Positions 7,077-15,629 of a stretch of DNA of 64,000 nt are shown here, in pieces; within the stretch, counting starts at the first letter, position 1, and each line of letters opens with the position of its first letter. The stretch lies in the NCBI RefSeq assembly GCF_024053505.1, contig NZ_JAMXQS010000005.1:124001-188000 (forward strand). Reading direction: 5' to 3'. A program made the position numbers and the translations under genes. Source of the DNA: Mesorhizobium liriopis. GTDB lineage: Bacteria > Pseudomonadota > Alphaproteobacteria > Rhizobiales > Rhizobiaceae. Under the pieces are notes generated by a model. That model made no database searches. It saw only the letters and a list, made by a program, of their open reading frames with translations, and was not told where the DNA came from.

Positions 7077-9307
7077 GCGGGGGTCTCCTGCGCGAGAGCG
7101 GAAGCGGGAGCGAGTGTGGCGGGGGCTGCCGTCTGCGCCTCGCGGCGCAACGTGCGCTTGCCGACAACAAGTTGGAACAGCGCTATGACCGCGACCATCA
7201 CCATGATCAGCGTCGCGGAATAGGCGATCGCCACGCCGTATTCGCCGTTTTCCGTGAGGCCAACGATATAAGAGGTCGCCATGTTGTACTCAGCGCTGAC
7301 CAAGAAGATCACGGCGCTGATCGAGGTGATGGAGCGTACGAAGCTATAAACCAGCGCACTGGTGATGGCCGGCTTCAACAGCGGCAACACCACGCGGCGC
7401 AAGGTGGTGAAGCTGTTGGCGCCGAGCGTCAGCGAAGCTTCGTCCAGGCTTTTGTCCAGTTGGCTCATCGCCGCGATGCCGCCGCGCACGCCGACCGGCA
7501 TATTGCGGAACACGAAGCAGATCACGAGTATCAGGGCCGTGCCGGTCATCTCGACCGGCGGCAGGTTGAAGGCGAGCACGTAGGAGACGCCAATCACCGT
7601 GCCGGGAATGGCAAAGGACAGCATCAAGAGGAATTCGAGCGCCTCGCGGCCTGCGAAGCGTTGGCGCACCAGAAGATAGGCGGACAAGAGCCCAAGCGCC
7701 GCTGTCAGGGGCGCAGAAGCCAGCGCGATCTCCATGGTCGTCCAGAAGGAATTCCATGCAACGCCTGTCCATTGGATGCCGTTTTCGCCATAGGATACCG
7801 AAAACGCCTTGGCGTAATGGTCAAGCGTCAGCGTGTTGTCGAGCCCGAGCGTGCGCACGACGCTGCCGACGAGGATCATCGCGTAAACGGTGACGGTAAA
7901 GACGATCCAGGGCACGACCATGCCGTAGGCCGCGAGGCGCAGCTTAGGATCGAGATCGATGGGGCGGCCGGCGTCTCCCTTGCCGGTGACGGTGGTGTAG
8001 CTCTTGCCCTTGAGCCACAGACGCTGGGCGAAAAATGCGGAAAGCGTGAAAGCGAGAAGCACGAGCGCGAGCACGGCCGCGCGTGCCGGATCGTTCTGCG
8101 CGCCGACCACTGCAAAGAAGATTTCGGTCGAGAGCACCCCATGACTGCCGCCCAGAACCAGCGGATTGCCGAAATCCGCCATGCTTTCGATGAAGCCGAC
8201 AAGGAAGGCGTTGGCAAGGCCAGGCCGCATCAAGGGGAAGGACACGGTCCAGAAGGTGCGCCAGCGATTGGCGCGCATGGTTTGCGCCGCCTCTTCCATT
8301 GAGGGGCTGATGCCTTCCACCACGCCGATCAGCACCATGAAGGCGATCGGCGTGAAGCTCAGCATCTGCGCGATCCAGATACCGGGAAGCCCGTAAAGCC
8401 AGCGCCCGCCATCGAAACCCGTCACGACAGCAAGCCATTGCGTCACGACGCCCGAGCGGCCAAATAGCAGGATCAGCGCCAGACCGATCACAAAGGGCGG
8501 TGTGATGATCGGCAGAATGGTAAGAAGCCGCAACAGGCGCTTGAACGGAAAGCGCGTACGGGTCGCGACTAGTGCGAATGAGAGGCCAAGCACCGTGGTG
8601 CCCAGACCCGTGACGAGGGCCAAGAACACCGTGCGCCATGCAATGCCGCAGGCGCCTGAACCGGTGGCGCAGCCGAGCGACCAGATCGAAGGATCGAGAA
8701 GGTTTGCGGTAAAGCTCGACGCGTCGAACGTGCCGTCGATGGCCTGAAACGCACCAATGAAAAGGCTCAAGAGAGGATAAAGCACGAAGGCTGAAACGAG
8801 CGCTACGACGATTGTGATCGCGCCAAGCACGAAGGCGTCGCCGCGCAGGCGTCCCTTTTCAGCCAGTCCGAAGGCAAGTGTGAGCAGAAAGGCGAGCGCG
8901 AGCGTATAGGCACCGAGCCCGAAAGGCGGCTGGCCGTCCCCAAGCGCGCCGAACAGCCTTTCCCAACCGCTCCAGTTCCAACCTTGGTAGCCAACCGCGA
9001 GGCCTTCAGTGACGAGCGCAGCGATGCCAAACCCGCCAGCAAATGCCAGACGCGTGCCGCGCTTCTCGCCGGATGGAGTGAAGCGCAAAACGAGAACGGA
9101 CAAAAGCGCGAGTGCCGCAGGCAGTAGCCAGAAGCCAGGACGGAGGAATAGTTGGGCGGCACCCGGCGCGACGCTCGGGTCGAATGGATAGCTCGCGAAC
9201 CAGCTTCCGTTCCAGATACCGCTTTCGAGCCCATACCAGGGCAGGATGACGAAGGCGGCCAGCCCGAGAAGCAGAGCTCCGTCGAGCCGGCGGACATGGC
9301 GATCCAT
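7073..9307 (-). CDS. ABC transporter permease, fused two-domain (FbpB/AfuB type)
   Basis: 744 residues with about twelve to fourteen hydrophobic segments. Two binding-protein-dependent transport modules are visible in tandem, each with an EAA-like loop: MEEAAQTMRANRWRTFWTV in the first half and LDEASLTLGANSFTTLRRV in the second. The first four segments form an extra N-terminal membrane region. The fusion means a single polypeptide supplies both halves of the channel. ATG 9307 is preceded by GGGGAGGAG at good spacing; a GTG at 9313 would sit on that ribosome binding site. It lies 64 bases after the binding-protein gene and overlaps the ATPase gene. Confidence 0.92.
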   Translation of the reverse strand: MDRHVRRLDGALLLGLAAFVILPWYGLESGIWNGSWFASYPFDPSVAPGAAQLFLRPGFWLLPAALALLSVLVLRFTPSGEKRGTRLAFAGGFGIAALVTEGLAVGYQGWNWSGWERLFGALGDGQPPFGLGAYTLALAFLLTLAFGLAEKGRLRGDAFVLGAITIVVALVSAFVLYPLLSLFIGAFQAIDGTFDASSFTANLLDPSIWSLGCATGSGACGIAWRTVFLALVTGLGTTVLGLSFALVATRTRFPFKRLLRLLTILPIITPPFVIGLALILLFGRSGVVTQWLAVVTGFDGGRWLYGLPGIWIAQMLSFTPIAFMVLIGVVEGISPSMEEAAQTMRANRWRTFWTVSFPLMRPGLANAFLVGFIESMADFGNPLVLGGSHGVLSTEIFFAVVGAQNDPARAAVLALVLLAFTLSAFFAQRLWLKGKSYTTVTGKGDAGRPIDLDPKLRLAAYGMVVPWIVFTVTVYAMILVGSVVRTLGLDNTLTLDHYAKAFSVSYGENGIQWTGVAWNSFWTTMEIALASAPLTAALGLLSAYLLVRQRFAGREALEFLLMLSFAIPGTVIGVSYVLAFNLPPVEMTGTALILVICFVFRNMPVGVRGGIAAMSQLDKSLDEASLTLGANSFTTLRRVVLPLLKPAITSALVYSFVRSITSISAVIFLVSAEYNMATSYIVGLTENGEYGVAIAYSATLIMVMVAVIALFQLVVGKRTLRREAQTAAPATLAPASALAQETPA

Positions 9308-9371
9308 CAGCACTCCTCCCCTAACTGTTGAATGGAAGTGGAAGCCCTCCCCGGCTCCCGCTCGGGCTTGC

Positions 9372-10397
9372 TCAGTTGGCCTGCGCGCCGATCTCGCGAT
9401 CCCAGCGGCCGAGCAATTCCTTGCGCGTGTCTGAATTGCCGTATTTCGCGAAATCGTAGTCGATCAGCTTGATCTCGCTGAGCTTGGGCGCATCGGGCGG
9501 CACTTCGGCCTTGGTATTCGAGGGCAACTGGAAGGAATCGGCTTCCTTGGCATGGGACTGCACCTCAGCCGATAGCGCCCAATCATAGAAGACCTTCGCG
9601 TTTTCGAGGTTCTTTGCGCCCTTGACGATCGACATGGAGCCGACCTCGAAGCCCGTGCCCTCGCAGGGTGCCACCGTCTTAACGGGGAAGCCCTGCACCG
9701 TCATCGCCACCGCATCATGCATGAAGACAATGCCAATGCCGGTTTCGCCGCGTGCTGCGGCCTTCACAGGTGCCGACCCCGATTTGGTGTATTGTGTCAC
9801 ATTGGTGTTGAGCGCCTTGAGGTAGTCGAAGGCCTGATCCTCGCCCATGATCTGAACGAGCGTCGCAAGCGCTGTGTAGGCGGTGCCGGACGAGTTCGGA
9901 TTCGCGATCTGGATTTCACCCTTGTACTTGTCAGAAGTCAGGTCCTTCCAGCAGGCTGGCGCGGCCAAGCCCTTCTTCTGCAGGATGTCGGTGTTGTAGC
10001 CCCAGCCCAGCGCGCCGGAATAGATGCCGACGGTGCGGAAGCCCGAGACCTCTGCCTGCTTCTGCGCCCAAGGCTGCAATTCGGAGAGCAACGGCGACTT
10101 ATATTCAAGCGTGAGCTTGTCTTCTGCGGCCTGCAGATGCGGGTCACCCGTGCCAGCCCACCAGATATCCGTCTTGGGGTTGCGTGCTTCGGCGCGCAAG
10201 CGGGCATAGGCCTCGCCCGAACTCATGCGCACCATGTTGAGCTTGATGTCGTGGTCCTTTTCGAAAAGGCGAACCATCAGCTCGCACCATTTGACGTCCG
10301 CCGCGCAGACGAGGTTGAGCGATCCGGCGGCATGCGCCGGCGCGGCAAACGCCGCGGCGCCGAAAAGGAAAGTGGTGGCGAGAAATACCATGCGCAT
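9372..10397 (-). CDS. periplasmic substrate-binding protein, FbpA/AfuA type
   Basis: 341 residues. A signal peptide (residues 1-24, cleavage near AHA-A) precedes a bilobed binding protein of the Fe(III)/putative hexose-phosphate class (SSGEAYARLRAEARNPKTDIWW-type core). The adjacent tyrosine pair that binds iron in FbpA is absent from the C-terminal half. Instead it carries the pair H227-D228 in IVFMHDAV and acidic residues at 246 and 251 (CEGTGFE), a pattern I associate with AfuA, a sugar-phosphate binder. ATG 10397 follows GGGAGG. First gene of the operon, under a probable LacI-controlled promoter. Confidence 0.88.
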   Translation of the reverse strand: MRMVFLATTFLFGAAAFAAPAHAAGSLNLVCAADVKWCELMVRLFEKDHDIKLNMVRMSSGEAYARLRAEARNPKTDIWWAGTGDPHLQAAEDKLTLEYKSPLLSELQPWAQKQAEVSGFRTVGIYSGALGWGYNTDILQKKGLAAPACWKDLTSDKYKGEIQIANPNSSGTAYTALATLVQIMGEDQAFDYLKALNTNVTQYTKSGSAPVKAAARGETGIGIVFMHDAVAMTVQGFPVKTVAPCEGTGFEVGSMSIVKGAKNLENAKVFYDWALSAEVQSHAKEADSFQLPSNTKAEVPPDAPKLSEIKLIDYDFAKYGNSDTRKELLGRWDREIGAQAN

Positions 10398-10419
10398 GAG
10401 GAAGCCTCCCGTCTTCGAT

Positions 10420-10463
10420 TTGCACGCGTGTGCAAGAATGCTTAGCCACCTCACGGTTGTCAA
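10420..10463 (-). promoter_or_regulatory. promoter and LacI-type operator of the AfuABC-like operon
   Basis: Reading the minus strand: TTGACA (10463-10458), 17 bases, CATTCT (10440-10435), then a 16-bp inverted repeat with arms TTGCAC/GTGCAA (10420-10435) around the start of transcription. Such a palindrome just after the -10 box suits repression by the LacI-family protein encoded divergently at 10521. Assignment of the regulator is inference. Confidence 0.65.
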
Positions 10464-10520
10464 CTCATATAATCCCTGTCATATCGCATCGGCGTGATTG
10501 CAAACGAGTGCAGCAAGCGG

Positions 10521-11549
10521 ATGTCGGAAGCAGCAAACAGACGGCAGGCTACCTTCGTCAGCGCTGAAGAAGTGGCACGGCTCGCTGGCGTTTCGCGTTC
10601 CGCTGTTTCACGAGCATTTACTCCTGGCGCCAGCATTTCAGTGGAAACGCGCCAGCGCGTCGAGGCCGCCGCTGCCCAGCTCGGCTACCATGTCAATCAC
10701 CTCGCACGCGGGCTGATGCGGCACGAAAGCGGCATCGTTTGCCTCGTGGTGGCGGATATCCATACGCCCTACCTTTCACGCCTGCTCGATTACCTGTCGC
10801 GCGCTTTGCAAGAGGCGGGCAAGGCGGTGATGGTGCTTAATGCCGGCCGCGCCACGAAGAATGTGGAAGCCGCACTCAGGCAGACCCTGAATTACCGCGC
10901 CGACGCGACCATTGTGCTGTCAGGCACGCCCTACCGCTCGATCGCCCGCCAATGCCTCGAAAGCGGTCAGCGGCTGATTCTTATCAACCGCGACGACCAT
11001 TTTGAGCAAACCGTTGGGATCTCAGTCGATCATGCCAAGGCAGCACAGACCGCAGCGATGCTTATCCGACGAGGGGGCTATCGTCGCCCTGCGCTCGTCT
11101 CTTCGGGTATCGGCACACCCAGCCTCAATGCCCGGCGCGACCATTTCCTTGAAGCGCTCCGTATGGCCGATTTGACCGCGCAAGTCTGGGAAGGCGGGCC
11201 GACGGCCTACCAAAGCGGCTTTCAGGCCGGCACGGAATTGATGACGTTGCCCGAGCCGCCCGATGCAGTGTTCGCCGTTACAGACCTCCTCGCCTGTGGG
11301 GTAATGGATGCCGTTCGGCAAAGGTTTAACAAGCGTGTGCCGGACGATATTGGTGTCATCGGTTTCGATGACATCGATCAAGCTAGCTGGTCGTCCTACG
11401 ATCTGACCACCTTCAGTCAACCGGTCGAAGCAATAACAGCATATACAGTCAGAATGGTAGAACAGAAGTCGGCGGAAATTCAGGCCTCTTCCCGAACATT
11501 CGAGGCCCCGCTAATTTGGCGGAGTTCATTGAGGGCAACATTGCCGTGA
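10521..11549 (+). CDS. LacI-family transcriptional regulator
   Basis: 342 residues from ATG 10521. The helix-turn-helix is at about 14-36 (SAEEVARLAGVSRSAVSRAF), followed by the hinge and a periplasmic-binding-like sensor domain with typical LacI strings (VNHLARGLM, IGVIGFDDIDQASW). A GTG at 10494 would add nine residues. It is divergent from the AfuABC-like operon with a 123-bp gap containing a LacI-like palindrome. LacI proteins generally respond to sugars or sugar phosphates, which supports an organic rather than an iron substrate for the transporter. Confidence 0.9.
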   Translation: MSEAANRRQATFVSAEEVARLAGVSRSAVSRAFTPGASISVETRQRVEAAAAQLGYHVNHLARGLMRHESGIVCLVVADIHTPYLSRLLDYLSRALQEAGKAVMVLNAGRATKNVEAALRQTLNYRADATIVLSGTPYRSIARQCLESGQRLILINRDDHFEQTVGISVDHAKAAQTAAMLIRRGGYRRPALVSSGIGTPSLNARRDHFLEALRMADLTAQVWEGGPTAYQSGFQAGTELMTLPEPPDAVFAVTDLLACGVMDAVRQRFNKRVPDDIGVIGFDDIDQASWSSYDLTTFSQPVEAITAYTVRMVEQKSAEIQASSRTFEAPLIWRSSLRATLP

Positions 11550-11691
11550 GCCAAGCTGCGGTGCTTGCTGAAGTAACACCTTTGTTGAAGCGGTCGCCAA
11601 TCACATTGGCTCCCACTTCAGCCTCCGGACCAAACCCCAACCCACGAACTTCTTGCAAGCACCGGCAACCTCAACAGCGGCAGCATGAAGG

Positions 11692-12246
11692 GTGGCTGAC
11701 CGCACGATTGGTGCAAACAACAGAAGACACAATCCTGCCCTGAGACGCGCGCAGACAAATGCCTGCCCGAATTGTTCCGGTGTTCCAACCCGCAGAAGGC
11801 ATTCATTTGTATCGACGTATCTCACTACCAGCCGCAGCGTTCTCCTCGCCTTGGCGCTCACACTTGCGGCAGGTCATTTCCTCGCTGCGACCACTGTTAA
11901 TGTGACGGAAAATGGAAAAACCGAAGACGCCATGACGCTTACGCTCGAGCCAGTTTCTGTGAAAGCAGGCGAAGTCACGTTCATGGTCAAAAACGCTGAT
12001 CCGATCGATGAGCACGAAATGAACCTGATGCGGCTGAAGTCGGCCGATCAGAAACTCCCCTTCAACGCCAAGAAGAACCACGTGGACGAGTCTCAGCTTA
12101 AGACCTTGGGAGAGGTTGAAGACATCAAGCCGGGCGCCAGCGGCAAGCTGACAGCCACGCTGAAGCCAGGGACATACATGTTGTTCTGCAACATCAAGGG
12201 CCATTATAAGGCCGGAATGCACAACACGCTGACCGTGACCAAGTAG
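11692..12246 (+). CDS. exported cupredoxin-like copper protein, start uncertain
   Basis: The conserved part starts about residue 47: a signal-peptide-like stretch (RSVLLALALTLAAGHFLA) and a cupredoxin domain ending in TYMLFCNIKGHYKAGMH, where Cys, His and Met are type-1 copper ligands; an earlier His lies in IDEHEMN. The first available in-frame start is GTG 11692, which would place 46 basic, non-hydrophobic residues before the signal sequence. No ATG, GTG or TTG occurs where homologous signal peptides should begin, so the 5' end may be mutated or the protein may use an unusual start. Likely a periplasmic electron carrier or copper-handling protein if made. Confidence 0.6.
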   Translation: MADRTIGANNRRHNPALRRAQTNACPNCSGVPTRRRHSFVSTYLTTSRSVLLALALTLAAGHFLAATTVNVTENGKTEDAMTLTLEPVSVKAGEVTFMVKNADPIDEHEMNLMRLKSADQKLPFNAKKNHVDESQLKTLGEVEDIKPGASGKLTATLKPGTYMLFCNIKGHYKAGMHNTLTVTK

Positions 12247-12280
12247 GGTTGGATAAGCGATCTCTCAAACAATAGAACGC

Positions 12281-12317
12281 CCGGCCACCAGCCGAAGCCA
12301 GTGACGGGGCGGTCTTT
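12281..12317 (+). repeat. copy of second dispersed repeat module
   Basis: CCGGCCACCAGCCGAAGCC followed by AGTGACGGGGCGGTCTT. It resembles 51921-51953 (CCGGCCAGCCGGAGCCAGTG, ACGGAGCGGTCTT) and the front part of repeat copy E at 35859-35890; a shorter match is at 13832-13853. Intergenic in each case. Confidence 0.5.
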
Positions 12318-12336
12318 GCGAGCACCTATGGGCAGA

Positions 12337-12783
12337 TCAATACGGCGACCGGCACTGCTGACGGGGTCCGTTGTTAGGCTGGAAGGTGTTGTCTGACGCC
12401 CGGTACGAGCGGTACCGATCCGCGCAGTAACGGACATGCGCGTCAGACAGCCGTGTTGAAGGCTGGTTTGCAACCGCTCCGCCAATCACTGCTCCTGCGA
12501 TGAAGGCTGCGGCCGGGAACCAGTAGCCGTTATGATAGCGATAGCCTGGACGCTTCGCACGGTAGCCGCGTCGACCGTTGTAGTAGTAGCTGTCACCACG
12601 ACGCTCGAACCGATCACGACGGTCGAAGCGGTCGCGACGATCACGGCGATTCTGAACCTGAATGACATCGCTCTTCTGAGCCTCAAACTGCGGCGCATTG
12701 ATTGGCGCAGCGGTGGCGAGAGACGTTCCGAGTGTTGTAAGCATCATGGCTGCTGCGCAGATGCCTGAAACAATCTTTCTCAT
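12337..12783 (-). CDS. BA14K family protein
   Basis: 148 residues. Signal peptide 1-26 ([19 protein letters not shown]), an Arg/Asp-rich repeat segment ([19 protein letters not shown]), a Tyr/Arg/Gly-rich stretch, one hydrophobic segment ([15 protein letters not shown]) and the BA14K end [19 protein letters not shown] with two cysteines. BA14K proteins are envelope-associated, immunoreactive, lectin-like proteins described in Brucella and other Hyphomicrobiales. ATG 12783 follows AAAGGAAG. It stands alone and converges with the cupredoxin gene. Confidence 0.88.
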   Translation of the reverse strand: MRKIVSGICAAAMMLTTLGTSLATAAPINAPQFEAQKSDVIQVQNRRDRRDRFDRRDRFERRGDSYYYNGRRGYRAKRPGYRYHNGYWFPAAAFIAGAVIGGAVANQPSTRLSDAHVRYCADRYRSYRASDNTFQPNNGPRQQCRSPY

Positions 12784-12936
12784 CGTTGGTCTTCCTTTCA
12801 AGTCAGCAACCCCGCCATGGAAATGGCTGGCGTGGCGTGAATGGAAAGTGAACCGGTTCATTAATTATCGGTAAGGAAACACTTGGAGGGGCCCCTCGAG
12901 GGTTGAGCTAGCAGATGAAGTGATTACTGGTGACGG

Positions 12937-13374
12937 ATGCTATCCTGCATCTTCAAACTGAGACCACGGCCTCTGATCCAGTGCATGTCAGTCGCCTTGG
13001 TATGCATCGGGTTTGCCTTCCCGTCCATGAAAGTGCGGGCCACTGAAAGCCGAGCGTTTGACCAGCAGTTGCTTCGTCTGGATCCAGCAACGCGTTTGGA
13101 GCAAACATGCGATGCCGAGGTGATGCAGCGCGTCAACCATGACGATCGACACTTCCAGGCGGACAAGGTGGTCGCCTACACCTTCGCCGAACCCCAACTC
13201 GGTCAGCATTCGATCAAGGCGCTCGGTGCCGCGGTTCGCAGCAACGGAGAATGGTACCGCCTCAAATACTTCTGCCGCACCGGACCCCGACACCTCGATG
13301 CGCAAGATCTGCGATACAAGATCGGCAGCAAAATCCCGCACGAAGATTGGCAGCAGCGATATCTGTACGATTAG
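12937..13374 (+). CDS. DUF930 family protein
   Basis: 145 residues. A hydrophobic N-terminal segment (CMSVALVCIGFAFP) suggests export or anchoring. The rest fits DUF930: LDPATRLEQTCDAEVM near the start, KVVAYTFAEP, GAAVRSNGEWYRLKYFCRTG and the end YKIGSKIPHEDWQQRYLYD. The two conserved cysteines (in EQTCD and KYFCR) could form a disulfide. The family is restricted mostly to Hyphomicrobiales and has no known function. An ATG at 12985 is an alternative start. Confidence 0.8.
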   Translation: MLSCIFKLRPRPLIQCMSVALVCIGFAFPSMKVRATESRAFDQQLLRLDPATRLEQTCDAEVMQRVNHDDRHFQADKVVAYTFAEPQLGQHSIKALGAAVRSNGEWYRLKYFCRTGPRHLDAQDLRYKIGSKIPHEDWQQRYLYD

Positions 13375-13511
13375 ATTATGAGTGTCACGGTAGGCGCCAC
13401 ACCCGGCAAAGATTCATGCGGCAAAACCTACCGAAGCCAAGCCTGGGGCTAATCTCAAGCTCTACAGGGAGGAACCTGTCTGACGGCCGACGCTCGATCG
13501 AGGCGCCGTTG

Positions 13512-13688
13512 CTATCGCGCGACGGCGGCGAACAGGACACCCGACACAATCGTGGCCGCCCCAGTGAAACCTAGGCCAAGGTACCAGCCTTGCGGCTCGC
13601 CGGTCATATCATCATCAAGCACGAGATACGTCGCGGTCAGCCCCATGACGAGTCCTGCCGCTGCAAGGGTTAGTCCAAACTTCCGCAT
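13512..13688 (-). CDS. small membrane protein of 58 residues
   Basis: ATG at 13686-13688 and stop TAG at 13512-13514, read on the minus strand. The product is two hydrophobic helices, residues about 5-23 (GLTLAAAGLVMGLTATYLV) and 36-55 (GLGFTGAATIVSGVLFAAV), joined by an acidic loop DDDMTGEPQG. The clean two-helix pattern with a polar turn argues for a real protein. GGAG stands 10-13 bases before the ATG. No family is recognised; two-helix proteins like this are often inner-membrane small proteins of unknown role. Confidence 0.6.
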   Translation of the reverse strand: MRKFGLTLAAAGLVMGLTATYLVLDDDMTGEPQGWYLGLGFTGAATIVSGVLFAAVAR

Positions 13689-13819
13689 TCAAACACCACT
13701 CCAGTCCGATCCGCAGCCACCTTGCCTCGATGGTCAATCGGGTATGGAACGACGGGCTCTATAGATCAAATCGGCTGCCCCCCCACCATAGCTCGCCCCC
13801 GCCGCCTTGATCGTCCCAA

Positions 13820-13853
13820 CAAAAAACCCCAACCAGCCGAAGCTGAGCTGGGG
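13820..13853 (-). terminator. intrinsic terminator on the minus strand
   Basis: On the minus strand CCCCAGCTCAGC, loop TTCG, GCTGGTTGGGG, then TTTTTTG. The stem has one bulge and a stable TTCG loop. No protein gene ends just upstream of it on that strand, so it may end a non-coding transcript or a read-through RNA from 13.9-14.5 kb. Its left arm overlaps a copy of a dispersed repeat module. Confidence 0.55.
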
Positions 13854-13880
13854 CAGTTGGTGCGAACTCTCGGGAAATGG

Positions 13881-14572
13881 GAGTGCCGTGGCAGGCTATC
13901 GTAGCCCACCCGGTCCGTCACCCATCATCGGCGGCTGAATGGCATGCCTCTTACTCAGAAGCGAACACGCACTGATCCGCGCCAACGCCGCACAACAGAA
14001 TTGCCTTGGAAACAACCCTTGATGGCGCGAAGGCGACTTACCTCCTGACACTCGTAACGTCTGCTCTTGAGGTGTTACGATCTTGACCTGAACAACCGAA
14101 ATGAGGCGCAAAGCGGAACGGCATAAGCTGGGCCGAAAGCGGGCAGTCCGGTTTCGGGTGATGTTGGGTGAAGAGCTGCTATTGGACGAAGCCACTATTT
14201 TCTTCGTCAGAAAGCTGGCACCGACGGATGTGAGTAGAGTCTGTAATGCAGTGCATCACCTGCCATTCTCCAGCCATAGCCCGAAAACAATCTTTCAATC
14301 TCTGGACCCAGAGCGATGTCGTGCAGCACAATTGATGCTGTGGCTTGGCACTCAAGAAAGGGACCGGGAGAGCACAGAACGTATCCATAATTCTCGGTTG
14401 CTACCACACTCCTAGATCAAAAAAGTATCGGTTCGCTATACGAAACATAGTGGCGCCTTGCATGGGAGAGGGTCTAGTCTCACGTTTGCTCGGCCTCTTC
14501 TGATTAAGAACCGACAGGGGCGGATGGAGCTAGATGCGGAAGGGGAGCCGCGTCGGTTCGGGAGGAGACCGC
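13881..14572. other. long intergenic region without protein genes
   Basis: About 690 bases before the AraC gene. It holds dispersed repeat copy B (14101-14190). The rest shows no frame with family features. The region should contain the promoter of the AraC gene and possibly the start of the transcript ended by the terminator at 13820-13853. Confidence 0.45.
14101..14190 (+). repeat. dispersed intergenic repeat, copy B
   Basis: Starts ATGAGGCGCAAAGCGGAACG, then CTGGGCCGAAAGCGGGCAGT and ends near GAAGAGCTGCTATT. It aligns with the copies at 4997, 24944, 33394 and 35859. Confidence 0.8.
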
Positions 14573-15457
14573 ATGAGACCTGATCTGGAACTGGTCCAGA
14601 TCCGCCGCGGCGAGTCATTCACGGCTTGGGCGCACGGATATCCCTACCACACGGTGCGCTGGCACTTTCATCCGGAATACGAACTGCATCAGATCGTCGA
14701 AACGCGCGGCCGCTGCTTCGTGGGCGATTTCATTGGCGAGTTCGAACCGGGCAACCTCGTGCTGACCGGCCCCAACCTGCCACACAACTGGGTAAGCGAT
14801 GTTCCCGAAGGCACGACCGTGCCGCTGCGCTGCCGCATCATCCAGTTCAGTGAGCGGTTCATCGGCGATGCCGCCAAGGTCCTGGTTGAGCTCGCGGCCC
14901 TTCAACCCGTTCTGGAAGCCTCACGAAGGGGATTGCAGTTCTCGCCCGAAACGGGACGCGAGATTTGGCCCTTGATGGAAGAGATGATGGAGGCGCAGGG
15001 CGTGCGCCGCATCGAACTTTTCATCCTGATCATGGGCGTGCTCAGCCGTGCGGAAGGCGCCCGCAGCCTGGCCAGTCCGAACTATCTTCCCGACCCGTCC
15101 GGCTACATGTCGGCCGGCATGAACAAAGCCATCGCCTTTATCCGCGAGAACCTGACGCATGCCTTCGACGAGTGCGACCTGGCAGCAATCGCAGGCCAGT
15201 CCACTAGTGCGTTCTCGCGTTCGTTTCGCCGGCGTACGGGCATGTCGCTCGTGCAATATGTGAAGCGGCTCCGGATCAACCTCGCCTGCCAGATCCTGAT
15301 GAGCGACGAGGCGGCCTCGATCACCGACATCTGCTTCGAGGTGGGGTTCAATAACCTGTCCAACTTCAACCGCCAGTTCCTGGCGGAAAAGGGCATGCCA
15401 CCTTCGCGCTTCCGGCGGCTGCTCGGTGAGAACATTGGCGCCGCCAAGGCAGCCTGA
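14573..15457 (+). CDS. AraC-family regulator with N-terminal cupin
   Basis: 294 residues. The N-terminal half is a cupin sensor domain (RWHFHPEYELHQIVETRG, GDFIGEFEPGNLVLTGPNLPHNW), the C-terminal 100 residues contain two helix-turn-helix motifs (FDECDLAAIAGQSTSAFSRSF and ITDICFEVGFNNLSNFNRQF). ATG 14573 has GGGAGGAG in front. It lies directly upstream of, and in the same direction as, a pentose/pentitol-type ABC operon, so it is most likely the activator of that operon, sensing the sugar through the cupin. Ligand not known. Confidence 0.9.
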   Translation: MRPDLELVQIRRGESFTAWAHGYPYHTVRWHFHPEYELHQIVETRGRCFVGDFIGEFEPGNLVLTGPNLPHNWVSDVPEGTTVPLRCRIIQFSERFIGDAAKVLVELAALQPVLEASRRGLQFSPETGREIWPLMEEMMEAQGVRRIELFILIMGVLSRAEGARSLASPNYLPDPSGYMSAGMNKAIAFIRENLTHAFDECDLAAIAGQSTSAFSRSFRRRTGMSLVQYVKRLRINLACQILMSDEAASITDICFEVGFNNLSNFNRQFLAEKGMPPSRFRRLLGENIGAAKAA

Positions 15458-15503
15458 CTGAAAGTGAGGCAAGGGAGGAGATCAGGACCTGCAGACGACA
15501 ACA

Positions 15504-15528
15504 CGGAACGGGCGATGCACCTGTTCCG
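15504..15528 (+). promoter_or_regulatory. inverted repeat before the binding-protein gene
   Basis: Arms CGGAAC (15504-15509) and GTTCCG (15523-15528), 13 bases apart, in the 172-bp gap between the AraC gene and the transporter operon. It is the only clear symmetrical element there and may be an operator. AraC proteins usually bind direct repeats, so the link is uncertain. Confidence 0.35.
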
Positions 15529-15629
15529 CGCACCGGAAAGCTTTGCCTGGAGAAGCCGCGAATGCGGTGGACGAGACCAGCCGTGAGCCAGCGGTAGAAC
15601 AACAGAACAACAATGCGGAGGAACTGAAA

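Noticed and set aside
6968-8302. Long + strand open frame of 444 codons opposite the fused permease
   Set aside because: His/Asp/Arg-rich translation typical of the antisense of a membrane protein gene in GC-rich DNA; the minus-strand permease has all family motifs.
14101-14415. 104-codon frame
   Set aside because: Runs through dispersed repeat copy B and has no protein features afterwards.
15504-15528. LexA site before the XylF-type gene
   Set aside because: GAAC and GTTC are 13 bases apart and inverted, unlike the direct GTTC-N7-GTTC site.
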